Below, piece by piece: positions 35,464-45,796 of a stretch of 64,000 nt of DNA; the first letter of the stretch is position 1, and each line of letters opens with the position of its first letter. Under the pieces are notes generated by a model, which was given only the letters and a program-made list of their open reading frames with translations, did not search any database and was not told the origin of the DNA. The position numbers and the translations under genes are program-made. This DNA is from Sanderia malayensis (Eukaryota > Cnidaria > Scyphozoa > Semaeostomeae > Pelagiidae), in assembly GCA_013076295.1 (NCBI GenBank), contig RQOL01000863.1, positions 3,032,080-3,096,079 of the forward strand, written 5' to 3'.

Positions 35464-36229
35464 CTTGATAACAATGGAGTACAGGATCAAATAATGTTAA
35501 ATAGAGCAATGATGTAATGAGATTTTTTAGTTTTGACTGATGAGAGAAAGATTTTCAAATTAAGCTCTTGATATGACGTGATGGAACTTTGAAATAATTT
35601 TGCCGCCAAGAATGTTTTATTTCTTCCCACAGGGACACAAAATAACGAGTGTAGAATTTACTTAATAACTCAGATAGGAATATGCTGTGTAACTTTTAAA
35701 CTAATATTTCTGGAAGGATGGAAAAAATTGCCATACAACAATGGCCGGTATTCAACAACAAAGAAGAAAGTTCTGTTATTTATCTTCATCTGGTTGGTTT
35801 AACATATTCACAAGAGGGTAACCTCCACCAAATGCAAGCGTGGTTGCTATGGTGAAGTAAAGGGATTCATGCGTGATATTTATGCAGATTAAGATGTGCC
35901 ACTCCAATATAATTCTTTTTGATTTGGACTTCATCAGAAGTGGTTGTGGATCTCGTGTGTTGCCAATTTATTGATGTTATATTGGACATTTATCAGATGA
36001 TAGAACAGCATGGCGAAGCAGATAGAAGCAGGACTCCGGCAAAAACCCTCTACCCGTCTAGGACAAAGCGGAGAAAAATGATCATATCGGACGTTTATCA
36101 ACTCTATCTTGTCTGTAATTGCCAGCCAGAAGCTTCCAAGGGAATTTGATTTTTTCATTACCTACTTCATGTATGATAGAAAGTTTAAATGGCTATCCGC
36201 GGGAATTCTGGGTTCACGAACCATTACTC
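35464..36229. other. SYCP3 upstream region
   Basis: No exon is recognised. This must hold the SYCP3 promoter on the minus strand. The right half (about 35990-36229) may be 3' flank of the LINE remnant next door. A natural boundary is not visible. Confidence 0.35.
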
Positions 36230-37000
36230 CTAGAGAGCTGGGAATTGTCTGAGTGCAAGCACAACTCCTTGCTCGGAGTTGTCCAACGAACCCTCTTTTT
36301 CTTCTTCTTTTGGCAGGCGGTTCACCACCACCTGCCAAATAGATCTATTTTGTGCTAATTTTTCATGATTGGGATTTATACCACCACCATTTACCACCAC
36401 CACCTTTTCCTTTTCTAAGTCTCTATCCACTAACTTAAGCCATGTTAGCTTTTGTCCTCCTTTGGGTTTTTTCACTGTTCTTCTTGCTTCTTTTACAGCC
36501 TTCTTTGCTGGTGTACTTGCCGGTAGTCTGAGGAGATGTCCGTACCATCTTAGTCTTCGTTCTTTTGTGATCTTACTCCATTCTCTTACTTTGCGCTGTT
36601 CCACTCACATCGAAGGCCAAAACACTAGGGAGGTGGCGCGCGAAGCGCGCCAGCCTTCCTAGTAATATATAATATTGCAAGCATACTGTAGAAAAATTAA
36701 TACGGATATAATAATTTTAAGTAAAATTCAAAAATAACAGTACAATCAATTAATGTTGTTGTCTAGGACACTGAGATGAATCAGCATTTCTCATATAGAT
36801 CTTCATTCCTAATTTTGTCTGGTCATCTGGTGTTCAAGATTTTCCTTAGGATGTTCCTGTGAAAAACATCTACGGTGTTCTCTAGACTTTTGGTCAGGGT
36901 CCACAACTCGCTGAAGGGGAATACTTTCTACGTGGTTTCTGAATAGTCTCAGTTTCTCAGTCCAAGGCCACGTATCACAGGGACGCAAAGCGGGGCATTG
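36230..37000 (-). pseudogene. Decayed non-LTR retrotransposon (LINE) reverse-transcriptase 3' end
   Basis: Reading the minus strand from about 36910 gives WTLTKSLENTVDVFHRN, ILRKILNTR, an in-frame TGA where the family usually has Trp, then PDKIRNEDLYEK. After a break at about 36605-36780 the frame resumes as EWSKITKERRLRWYGHLLRL and KKPKGGQKLTWLKLVDRDLE, ending near NRSIWQVVVNRL at 36230. This block order is characteristic of the C-terminal end of LINE reverse transcriptases. The stop and the intervening non-coding segment show the copy is dead. The 5' part of the element is absent. Confidence 0.8.
36624..36663. repeat. Near-perfect hairpin inside the LINE remnant
   Basis: The arms actaggga-gg-tggcgcgc and gcgcgcca-gcc-ttcctagt pair around a gaa loop, with a GC-rich core (ggcgcgc/gcgcgcc) in an otherwise AT-rich neighbourhood. 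It lies exactly where the reverse-transcriptase homology is interrupted, suggesting the tip of an inserted foldback or MITE-like element. The other end would be near 36770. Confidence 0.5.
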
Positions 37001-37085
37001 GGTCTCGCAATCAGATTTGATTTCAGCAGTATGTACTTCAGTTCAGAAGCAGATTCGGTTTGACACACACAAAGGCTTTGCAATA

Positions 37086-38367
37086 ATGGCGTACAATATT
37101 AGAATCGCGTCCGTAATATGTTTTTTATTAATTGCCGACGGTTTTTGCTCAATTCAAAATGAAGCAGACGATGATATTTCGTCTGTAAAAGGCGAAACTA
37201 CATTTCAGTCGTTCAAAATTGAGGGAAAAGTAACAATTTCAGACGAGAAACTCAAAGGAGGTAAGCTGTTTTTTTCATCATCTCTTATTAGGCCATTATT
37301 GGATTTGACTCATTAGTTTGATTTGCAAAAAGAAAAACTTAAATGCAGTGCAAGTTATGTCACTTTCAACTAACACAACTTGCTCTTTCATATTTTTAGA
37401 TTGGATTTCAGAAACCCAGGTGCTCGTTGATGGTGGTGAACATGTTGGATTTTTGAGCTCTGATGGATCATTTGTTGTAAATTTAATTCCTCCTGGATCA
37501 CATGTTGTGGAAATATCATCACCAAATTATATTTTTGAAAAAGTGAGAGTAGATATTACCAAAGGAGGGAAAATTCGAGCTCGAAGAGCAAACTTTATTC
37601 AACCAAATTCAGTTCATGTAATTCCTTATCCTTTGAGATTCCACGCAAGTAGCCAAGCACCATTTTTTGAGGCACGAGAAGTTTGGAAAATCACAGATAT
37701 GCTTCTAAACCCAATGGTAAACAACGTTTTAAACTATATTAGTTGTATTCAGAGTTGAAATCTGCAGCATTTGTATGATAATTGTTCTTCATTTAATTAA
37801 TATTCCAGGTGCTAATGATGGTTCTTCCTTTATTGTTTCTTTTTGTGATGCCAAAACTACTTGCAAATGCAGATCCCGAGACTCAAAAGGTAAGCAAACA
37901 CTGTATTTATGTTCATACTAATTTTTATATCATGCTGACGTTATAATGAACTAGTATAAGTGCCATAGAAATAGGATATAATATAATCTAGAGTGCCAAC
38001 GATTCCCACTTTCCAAGGTATCTGGGCCTGTCGACTGTCAAGTAACAAGTCAACTCACCCCACCATACAATGGTCAAGTCAGACCACTTTCAACTCACTT
38101 CAATTCAACTCAATTGTAATATTTCTTTCACTCGCTATACAGAGGGAGTATTGGCCATTAGATCATATGTTCTATCTAATTAAATGCTGAGGTGATAACT
38201 ATGTTTATTTGTTTAATTTTAAGGAAATGCAATCTCCTATGAATGTTTTCCAAAATCAGCGTGATATGCCAGAGATATCAGATCTGTTTGCAAATTGGTT
38301 CTCAAAGCCGAAAAAGAAGTCGGGTCCAGAAAAGCCAGCTGCTCTTAAAAGTGGACGAAGGCGTTAG
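37086..38367 (+). CDS. EMC7: ER membrane protein complex subunit 7
   Basis: Four exons: 37086-37260, 37400-37716, 37809-37889, 38224-38367, giving 238 aa (human 242). EMC7 is a lumenal beta-sandwich subunit of the ER membrane insertase EMC. A signal peptide (aa 1-20, IASVICFLLIADGFC) is followed by FKIEGKV, then DWISETQVLVDGGEHVGFL, GSFVVNLIPPGSHVVEI, VRVDITKGGKIRAR and MLLNPM. A single membrane segment follows (VLMMVLPLLFLFVMPKLL) and a short cytosolic tail (MPEISDLFANWFS...RRR). All blocks match human EMC7. It is convergent with TM7SF3, stop-to-stop 205 bp. Confidence 0.96.
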
Positions 38368-38572
38368 ACTCAGGTAAAACTAATTTTTATCATATCAGTT
38401 CTTTTACAATTTAAAAACATCTGAGCAAACATACCAGCAGGGTATCAATGTATGTACTACAAAATATAAAATTGTTGACCTAAATGCCATTAAGCTATGC
38501 AAAAAAGTTGTAGATACATATTGCTACACTTTGTCATACTGTAATAGAATATACTGTGTGTATAAAGCAATT

Positions 38573-41133
38573 CTATATAGTATAATTTGTTTTTGAAGGA
38601 GATGGAGTCAGTGCTACTGCTCCATATTGAATTTGTTCATTTTGAAGTAACGCTCTCCTTTCTTCGTTTCTAACATTGCCTGTTTGACAGAGTGGCTTTC
38701 TAGGATTATGTAAAGGGGGGAATTTTTCACCTCTTGTTAGAAGAGATTGAGTGATGGCACCAGAAATAATTAAGATCACCCATGTACCACAAAGGATAAA
38801 ATCTAGAAAAGAAAAAAAACATCGCCAATCATGAATAATAAAAATGTGATAACTATGTGGTGATGAATATGCATTAAAGAAATATAGTTACCATCTCTTT
38901 GAAAAGGAACACGCAAGTATGAATCAGCGAATGATGGTATTCCAGCACGTAATATAAATTCAAGCACAATGTATGGCAAATTAGCATGGAGAAATACACT
39001 GCAAGCTGGAAGAAAAGAAAAGAAATGCAAAACAAACCTTTAAAGTATAAGCATTTGTATTTAATAATTATATAAGTACTTGAAATATTTATACTCACTC
39101 AAGACAATGGCAAGTGCGCCATATATTGATGCAAATGCTATACTACTCTGTAAAAAATAATTGAAATTTTATGCTTTATGGATGGGAAGCTGAAAAGAGC
39201 ACAGAATATTTTGTGTTCTAAGCAAGAATATGACTCACAGCTTTCGGAAAGAATGCCAAGGGTATCGGAAAAAACAATGATATGCAGGCTAGCGTAAGGA
39301 TGTATAGAAGATTACTGGAGAAAGCTTTCAATTGTCCTGAAAATGTAACAAAGCAAAAATGAGATCAAGAAACACAAAGAAAAAATTGTTAAAATGTTGG
39401 ATAATATAATCTAATAAACATACCAATTGGGGAGAATAAAATGGCACAAGAAAAAAGGAAACCAATCAACATGTTATGATTCACCAAAGAGAAATTAAAT
39501 AAAGTTGTTTTCATCCATATTAAAAGAAGAATGGCACCAAAACACATTCCCACAGCTGTTGAAATTAGCATATGACCTACAATATAATAAACATATCAAA
39601 TATATTGGGTCTGTTTCAGTATGCAAGAAGGCTTTAATGGATAAACATTGTTACTTCACATTGGAAAATCATACTTGTCAATTCAATATTGGAGAACCTC
39701 AACATCAAAATGTATGTTACGAGGAAACCGGTTATGACTCCACCAATGAACAACTCTGAAAAATTGTTAAAAGAAGATACTTAACTGAGGAATATAGAAT
39801 ATTCTTATGTCTTCATTTTAGACAATGACATCCAACCTACCTATTGTGAAGAACTTATGACCAGCAAAGCACAAAGCAAGACCGATAATGCCAATAATTA
39901 TTGAATATATGACCAGTACCTGAGGACCTGAAATATAATTTGGATCTCACAAGAAATGTTGGCAAGCAAATTCGTACATTAATGGGAACAAAAACATTGG
40001 AAATTCTTACCAAAAGATTTACAAGATTCTTTATTTGTGATATCACATCCATACGAAAAGTTTGGATTATATGCAGCTTCTGTTTGTAATTTTGGATCTC
40101 GGACAATTATGTTGTAAACAAAACCTTTATACGGCAGATATTGGATACTGAAAATCATTGAAGTTGCTGATTTTTTTGTTGCAACCTGCATAAAAGTTTA
40201 ATTTGATCATTGTCTTACAAAAATCTAAGAGCTATTGAATAAGACTTCTTATGAAAATGCAAACCTTTTTTCCATAATACTTGATTCTGGAAACTGAAGA
40301 CATTTTCCATGTTGCGTCATAAAGACCTTTTATTGAAAGATCGTTGTTGTATAATTGGAGTGCATAAAGGTCATATTCCAATCTGTATGTACTGAATCGA
40401 TGACCATCGCAAAACTCTGCCACTGATCCCGGATTGTTAAAAACATTTGCTCTTGCAAACATTATCTTAACAAATGATTCTTCTTTAATTATTTGAATAT
40501 TGGGATCATTATCAAATGCACATGTAATACAACAGCCTCCAGGCACAGGGTCTTAAAAAAAACAGAGAACAGTATGTTACTGAAAGTAGCTTTAATTTAT
40601 AACCAGCAGTATATTGAGATTGGTAATTATAAAGGTAAACATATACCTTTCAAAGTGTAAACAATGGCTTGAAATTGGACTGATGTTGGCTGCTTCGGTG
40701 CAGCCAAAAATGTGCGTATCGAGCTCTCTTTTCCATTGAGCATATAAATAAGGCCAGATGAGCTTCCATTTACGAATTGTCCATATTTTGAAGAATTTGA
40801 ATAGGCCACGGATACTAAATTTGCCTGCGAAACAGCTTGAAACATAACATAGCGATACAAAGCTCGAGGTATGTCTATTACTACTTCTTTCATATAAAGT
40901 TTGCTGCTGAGGTGTGTAACATAACTTTGCTCCAACTTCACTTTCGAAAAATTAGGGTCAGTGAAATCTAGGAAATGAAAACAAATATGACCACATCAAT
41001 TCTTCGAGCCCATAAGAAAATGTCATCTACAGGATATAAACAAACTCAACAAATTGAACTTACTTTTGCATGAGACACTCAATGACAATGAATATATAGA
41101 CAATATCGAAATTATAACCAGTGTCGAAGCCAT
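38573..41133 (-). CDS. TM7SF3: TM7SF3-like seven-transmembrane protein
   Basis: Eleven exons on the minus strand: 41064-41133, 40647-40967, 40265-40551, 40011-40185, 39841-39927, 39675-39755, 39424-39576, 39239-39336, 39099-39147, 38892-39005, 38573-38802, giving 554 aa (human 570). Human TM7SF3 is a stress-linked multi-pass membrane protein; its biochemical role is unclear. A signal peptide (MASTLVIISILSIYSLSLSV, cleavage near Cys22) leads a large extracellular part with N-glycosylation sequons and the family marks DPVPGGC, FVYNIIVRDP, AAYNPNFSYGC. Seven hydrophobic segments follow, starting at LVIYSIIIGIIGLALCFAGH, with ELFIGGVITGFLVTYIL next. The late block SYLRVPFQRDDFILCGTWV matches human NVPFQTNDFIILAVW. 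A short cytosolic tail follows. Confidence 0.93.
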
Positions 41134-41375
41134 TGGAATTCCGAATTGAATAAGTTTCTTGTCGGCATGATTTGATTGAAACTTGAAGTGAAACTTTTGC
41201 AAAACAACCAGTGTCAAGCCAAATAAACTTTATTCTACTGCCTCCCACCTTTATCCAACTGTGCAAAATGCAAATCTCAAAGTTGAATTTAAAATACAAA
41301 CACACCTTCCCCTCCAATAACAATTAATCTCTCGTCGATTTTGTTTTCGCTGAACTTGAAGCTGAACAGGAGGGT

Positions 41376-41416
41376 AGATGAAAAATGCAATACATCAGTT
41401 TGAGGTACAAGGTCCA
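41376..41416 (-). repeat. Inverted dispersed repeat, left copy
   Basis: The reverse complement of this segment matches 42987-43024 across the core aactgatgtattgcattttt and on to catctacc. This copy carries a 7-nt direct duplication (acct/tgtacct) that the other lacks. Both probably derive from one dispersed element. Confidence 0.55.
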
Positions 41417-42986
41417 AATTATAAGCTCCAGCGCAGTCAATATGCATTGTGAAATAGAAAGCGCAGTGTCTCTTAATATCATGGAGATAGAATAGGAAAG
41501 AGTGCTGCTAACTCCTCTTGTTCCGGTCAAAGCGATGTTGATACTTTGCCATCTCGTTGACGGTGTTTAGAATGGAAGTTGTGGAAATATTCAAAGCACG
41601 GCCATGTCTGGATGGGCTGACCTAAAGTTTAAATTTAAAGCTTCTAGCGTGATTCGAAAAGTAAATTCAAAAGTTTTTACCAGTTTCTAAATAAGTATGT
41701 CATGTGGAAACCTGTCTATGGTATTGGAATGTTTGCCAAATATTGCAAATGCCTACATTTTGTAAATTTGTAAGTCTACTTAAAAATCTCTTGACTTTTT
41801 TCGTAGGCCAAAATTGTTTCTTAGTTTTCTGATTTCCCCTCATACAAATAACAACGTATCGGGGTGGTGAACAAAATAATCTATTTTTATATTGATCTGA
41901 AGCAAGAATGACAAAAAAAAATCTAGCAAGAAAGAACAGAGCAGCAGACTTTTTTAGGATTTAGGCCAATCTATCAAATGATATGAAGACAATTGAAAAA
42001 TTCAAAAAGAAATCAATTTTGTAAAAATATATAAAGTAAAATGAAAACAAAATCAACACAATACAATAAAATATGATTTTTATCCCATTTTTGAACTAAA
42101 ATTTGCTTTATTTTAACTTTGTCTGGATGTTTCCACGCCAAGTTGTTGATCCTGTCCTTAATGTCCCGCTCCGGCTCCACACATGCAGACAGTCTTTATA
42201 ATAGCAATTGTGTTGCTATCCAGTTTGCCATTCTGAGCAACAGTTCTTTATCTGCTGATTTCTATGCCATGCATGGCCTAAAATAAATCATAACAACTGA
42301 AGTTTAATTTGCTGATACTCAATAAATATTACGAACATCGACCTTGTAGTCGTATCGAGCATATAAAACAGGTCTTAGAAGCTGTCAATAGCATTTATTT
42401 CTATGCTATGAATGATATGATAGATACAAATGCAACAACCGGGTGGCGATTCTCAAAAAGAAAACAAGGGTTGTATGAAAAAATCAAAAGATTTATTTTC
42501 CAGACCAATTCATTATGGATGTTAAATTTGCTCTATTCCAATGTTCATTAATAAAATTTGTTATGATTATGTTTTATGTCTCTTCTGTTTTTATGGGACA
42601 GGGTCCTCCATGCCGCTCCACTACTTCTAAGCCTACATACTAAAATAAGTTTTTTCACCGTAAAGTTGAATAAATATAAATAAAATAAAAAATTACTTAT
42701 TTACACTGCAGTACAGTACCCTACCTGACATTACGTTTCCCGAGCTTGATCCTAGCGAGCTTTGCAACTGCAATGGAGCTTCTGTTGCTGTGTTGAAATT
42801 ATGATACATTGTGGACATAATTGTTTTATTCAAATAATCAATGTTTTAGGCAATAAATGAATTGAAAGAGGCCTATTGTTGATACTTCCCGGAAAATCCA
42901 TTTCCCGCCTTTCTTTCAAGAGAACATTTATTATGCAAATTTATTCTGTCGCAAAACGAGGTTTTCCACAAATTATTATGCAGACT

Positions 42987-43024
42987 TTGGACCTCAAACT
43001 GATGTATTGCATTTTTCATCTACC
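42987..43024 (+). repeat. Inverted dispersed repeat, right copy
   Basis: This is the partner of 41376-41416, on the opposite strand and 1.6 kb away. Flanking similarity (gaacaggag versus gaacaggagg-like sequence in inverted order) is limited, so the element boundaries are unclear. Confidence 0.55.
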
Positions 43025-43299
43025 GAACAGGAGCTCTGTGTTAGGTGGGGCTGTCATATACCTCGAGGCCCCCTGGCCGGGGGCGTAGGGGGTCTAATTT
43101 CGGTACTCTTAGGTGCCTAATTGCCGTAGGCTCATCTGAAAGAAAGTTAAAACCAAGAATAAAAAACAGCAAATTAACACTGGAAAACTGAGAAAAATTG
43201 AAATAAATAAAATAAAAATACAAATACAGGGTTAAATTTAAATTGTTATTTTTTATTCCAATATGATTCAAATACTAATCACAAGTAATAATAAAAAAT

Positions 43300-43390
43300 T
43301 AAAAGTAAAAAAAAAAAAAAAAAAAAATAAAAAAAAAAAATAAAAATAAAAATAAAAAAAAAAAATAAAAAAAATAAATAAAAATTTGTT
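43300..43390. repeat. A-rich (AAAAAT)n low-complexity tract
   Basis: About 85 bases of almost pure A with interspersed T, directly abutting the SINE-like element at 43391. It may be an expanded tail or target of the inserted element, but its polarity is opposite to a poly-A tail on that element's transcribed (minus) strand. Confidence 0.7.
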
Positions 43391-43695
43391 GCGCTCACAC
43401 CCCTTGTGTATACGCATGGATAACTACCCTTAGCATCACCCTAGACTCTGAGGTGTTGCACTACCATGAGCTCTTGCGAGTACATATTAGATGAAGTCTA
43501 ACTCTCGAGCAAATGGCGGAGCCGCTGAAACCCATTGAGGTTTTGTTTGCCCAAAGGCTGGTCTCTCAACCAGCCCGTCCAACATGCTGTAGTGCCAATA
43601 CAACATATTGACGGGGCGGTAACTGGCTGGGAGTCGAACCCACGACCTTCGGCTTGGCACACCGACGACCTATCCGCTAGGCTATCCAGTCACAC
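43391..43695 (-). mobile_element. tRNA-derived SINE, minus orientation
   Basis: Its 67-nt head at 43623-43689 (minus strand) folds like a tRNA. Acceptor halves are ctgg and ccag. The A-box is tagcctagcgg and the B-box ggttcgactcc, at normal spacing. A 5-bp anticodon stem (tcggt/gccga) closes a 7-nt loop gtgccaa with T before a GCC triplet. About 230 bp of unrelated body sequence follows to 43391. The head-plus-body layout marks a SINE rather than a working tRNA gene. Confidence 0.75.
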
Positions 43696-43754
43696 TTATA
43701 TATAGTGTCGTAAGTTCTAGTCTATAGAAGGTGTGAACACGTGACGTTTCAATC

Positions 43755-43860
43755 TATAAAGGTGGGCAGACATGCGCATTAACATGTTCCTGGGCAGTGC
43801 GCAGGAACGTATATAATGTAATGGTGTTCTCAATGGATGACGTACTGGGGTTAGGCACTG
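43755..43860 (+). repeat. Degenerate copy of the hairpin/TTAGGG unit
   Basis: The segment reads ataaaggtgggcagacatgcgcatt...ggcagtgcgcaggaacg...ggggttagg, clearly related to the ~95-bp unit of the composites at 11.3 and 26.6 kb. The palindrome arms have diverged and only one ttagg remains. It is a third locus of this family in the window, besides the inverted 28.6-kb copy. Confidence 0.6.
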
Positions 43861-45089
43861 ATCTCAATAAAACAAAATTTTACTGTACACAGAGTCGTGC
43901 TTTTTGTTGCTTAAAATGCGAAAAAATTAGGGCAAGGAGTGAATGCGAACGTTGGCGAGGAATCAACAAAAAGAGGGAATTCCCAAGGATTTTTCATTCG
44001 TAAGTTTTTATGTGGTTTTGTACAAAATTAAATTCAACTAGCTAGGCTAGGCGCGTAGTAGGCCTATACAATTCAAACTCAAACTCAAAACTCAAACTCA
44101 ACTCGTTTAAAAAAGGAGGTTTGTCAGTAAAGCTTTTTATTTTATCGTTAGATGGCAGAGTTTCTTTATTTTGCGTGGCAACCAAACCACAGTAAAAGGC
44201 AGCGAAAGTGTGGGCAAAAAATGCGAAGGCTTCACACTTAGCAAACTTGATACAAACACCCTTGTCATTTGCTATAATGGAGAAGAAGAACCAGGGCTTT
44301 TGTAAACACGTCAAGTGTGGAGATCCAAAGAAGCTTTTATCAAGTTTTATCCAGTTCTTGTTTGAACCTGCTTTAAGTACTCAATAATTTTGATATTTAC
44401 CTATATCAATATGGTTATAAAATAGTTTTTTATGTTGTAGTTATACTTTTGATCCAAGTCAAACGGTCTGTAATATTATGCATAATCATTAATGAATACA
44501 TAACAAGAACATAACGCTGTTAAAACCTGACTGTTCTACAGTGTATATTTGCATTTACTTCCTATCACATTTGTTAAGCTGCCTATTAATTCTATAATTG
44601 GTCCAAAAACATCTGTATTCTGTTTCACTTGGCTGACATTTGACAACAGATAAGTTCAGTGCCTTGCAGATACTGATTTTAGAATTTGAGCTGAAGGAAG
44701 AGTTCATCATATTTTGCATTATAATACTGAGAAGAGCCTGCTCAGGCTTTTAACATGCTTTTTCCTCACAATCATTGTTCGGCTCTACCATTTCATGAGC
44801 TGGATTTGTTTTCAATATTTTGTTCACTGCATCAATAAAATTTGATTTGTGTGAAGGAAAAACAAAAAAACTCTAAAAATCTTTGGCCTATTAAAAAATT
44901 CTGCAGAAACTGCTTTAAATCAAAATAAAACATCAATTTTATTTGCTTTTGCGCTGCAATGTCAAACCTTTCGTTGCACGACGGCTGACGTCACACAGCT
45001 GGAAGGGGCCGAGAATTCAATTCAATTTCAATTTATATTGTCAACATGGCCGCGCCCATGGTAGATTCACTTTTTTCACCAGATGCGCA
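43861..45089. other. Spacer without recognised genes
   Basis: Contains a short caaactcaaactcaaa microsatellite near 44074-44102. Several ORFs up to 90 codons are present but show no homology I recognise and no convincing splice context. Confidence 0.4.
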
Positions 45090-45653
45090 ATGCAGTTATT
45101 ATTGAGATCAGTGATTCCATTGTTGTGTATATTACATTTGGGGGTAAGGAGCCAATCAAAATCTCAATGAAAATGCCAATTCCTGCTTCTACAATTCCCA
45201 CGAACTTTCAACAGGTTTAATCATGGTTGAATAACCAAATTAGCTCTTTTCAGAATATTCTACTTTGAGAATACATCGTCTTTGCCTTGCTGTTTAAAAT
45301 GTCCGATACCATCCGAAAATTTAAGAAGCGTTTTTACGGAAAATGCTAAATAATGGCACAGTTAAGTATCAAACTTAACTTTCGATAATTTTTTAACATG
45401 AAAGTCAACCAAAAGTTGGTTTCAACCGGCAAAATAGCAGGTGCGACAAGGCTGTATAGGCCCCAGAAATTATGAAATTGCAAATTTTGAGGACAACACC
45501 TGGGATTCTACTATTGATGTTACTGTTCAAAAAATGGAAATTTCAGGTAGCACCAGAGTTTGTTTAATATACAATACAATATGCTGTGACATGCAAAACA
45601 CAATTTACTGTTCATTTCGGCCAACCCAATATGGCGATTTCTTCTTGTTGTGA
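45090..45653 (+). CDS. Candidate small secreted Cys-containing protein
   Basis: Two exons (45090-45143 and 45441-45653) would encode 88 aa. The first is a textbook signal peptide (MQLLLRSVIPLLCILHLG) ending exactly at a GTAAGG donor. The second follows an AATAGCAG acceptor in matching phase 0 and runs to TGA 45651. The mature part has five Cys (QGCIG, RVCLIY, TICCDM, IYCSF) but matches no family I know. A second donor inside exon 2 (TTTCAG/GTAGCA) is in phase 1, so a longer product is possible. Support is splice logic plus the signal peptide only. It sits just upstream of the sperm exchanger, same strand. Confidence 0.35.
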
Positions 45654-45796
45654 CGTCGTAATCAATTGAAAATCGTAAGATTAGAATAAAGTCAAATCAA
45701 GATAAGAAAGTGCAGAAGTTGAAGAATACAGGAAAGCTTGGTTTACACACTTTGAAATAAGTTTAATATTTCTGTGGAAAAAGATTTTTCTTCAAA

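Larger units (their letters stand above)
41134..43299. other. Gene-poor interval with scattered repeats
   Basis: I see no supported exon. It includes an inverted pair of near-identical ~40-nt segments (41376-41416 and 42987-43024) sharing aactgatgtattgcattttt on opposite strands, and several short decayed repeats. The TM7SF3 promoter must lie at its left end, on the minus strand. Confidence 0.5.

Noticed and set aside
43623..43689. Functional tRNA-Gly(GCC)
   Set aside because: It folds acceptably but continues into a ~230-bp SINE-like body; stem imperfections and the flanking A-rich tract favour a retroposed element.
44042..44314. 90-codon minus-strand ORF
   Set aside because: No recognisable domain, signal peptide or splice context; partly made of a caaact microsatellite.
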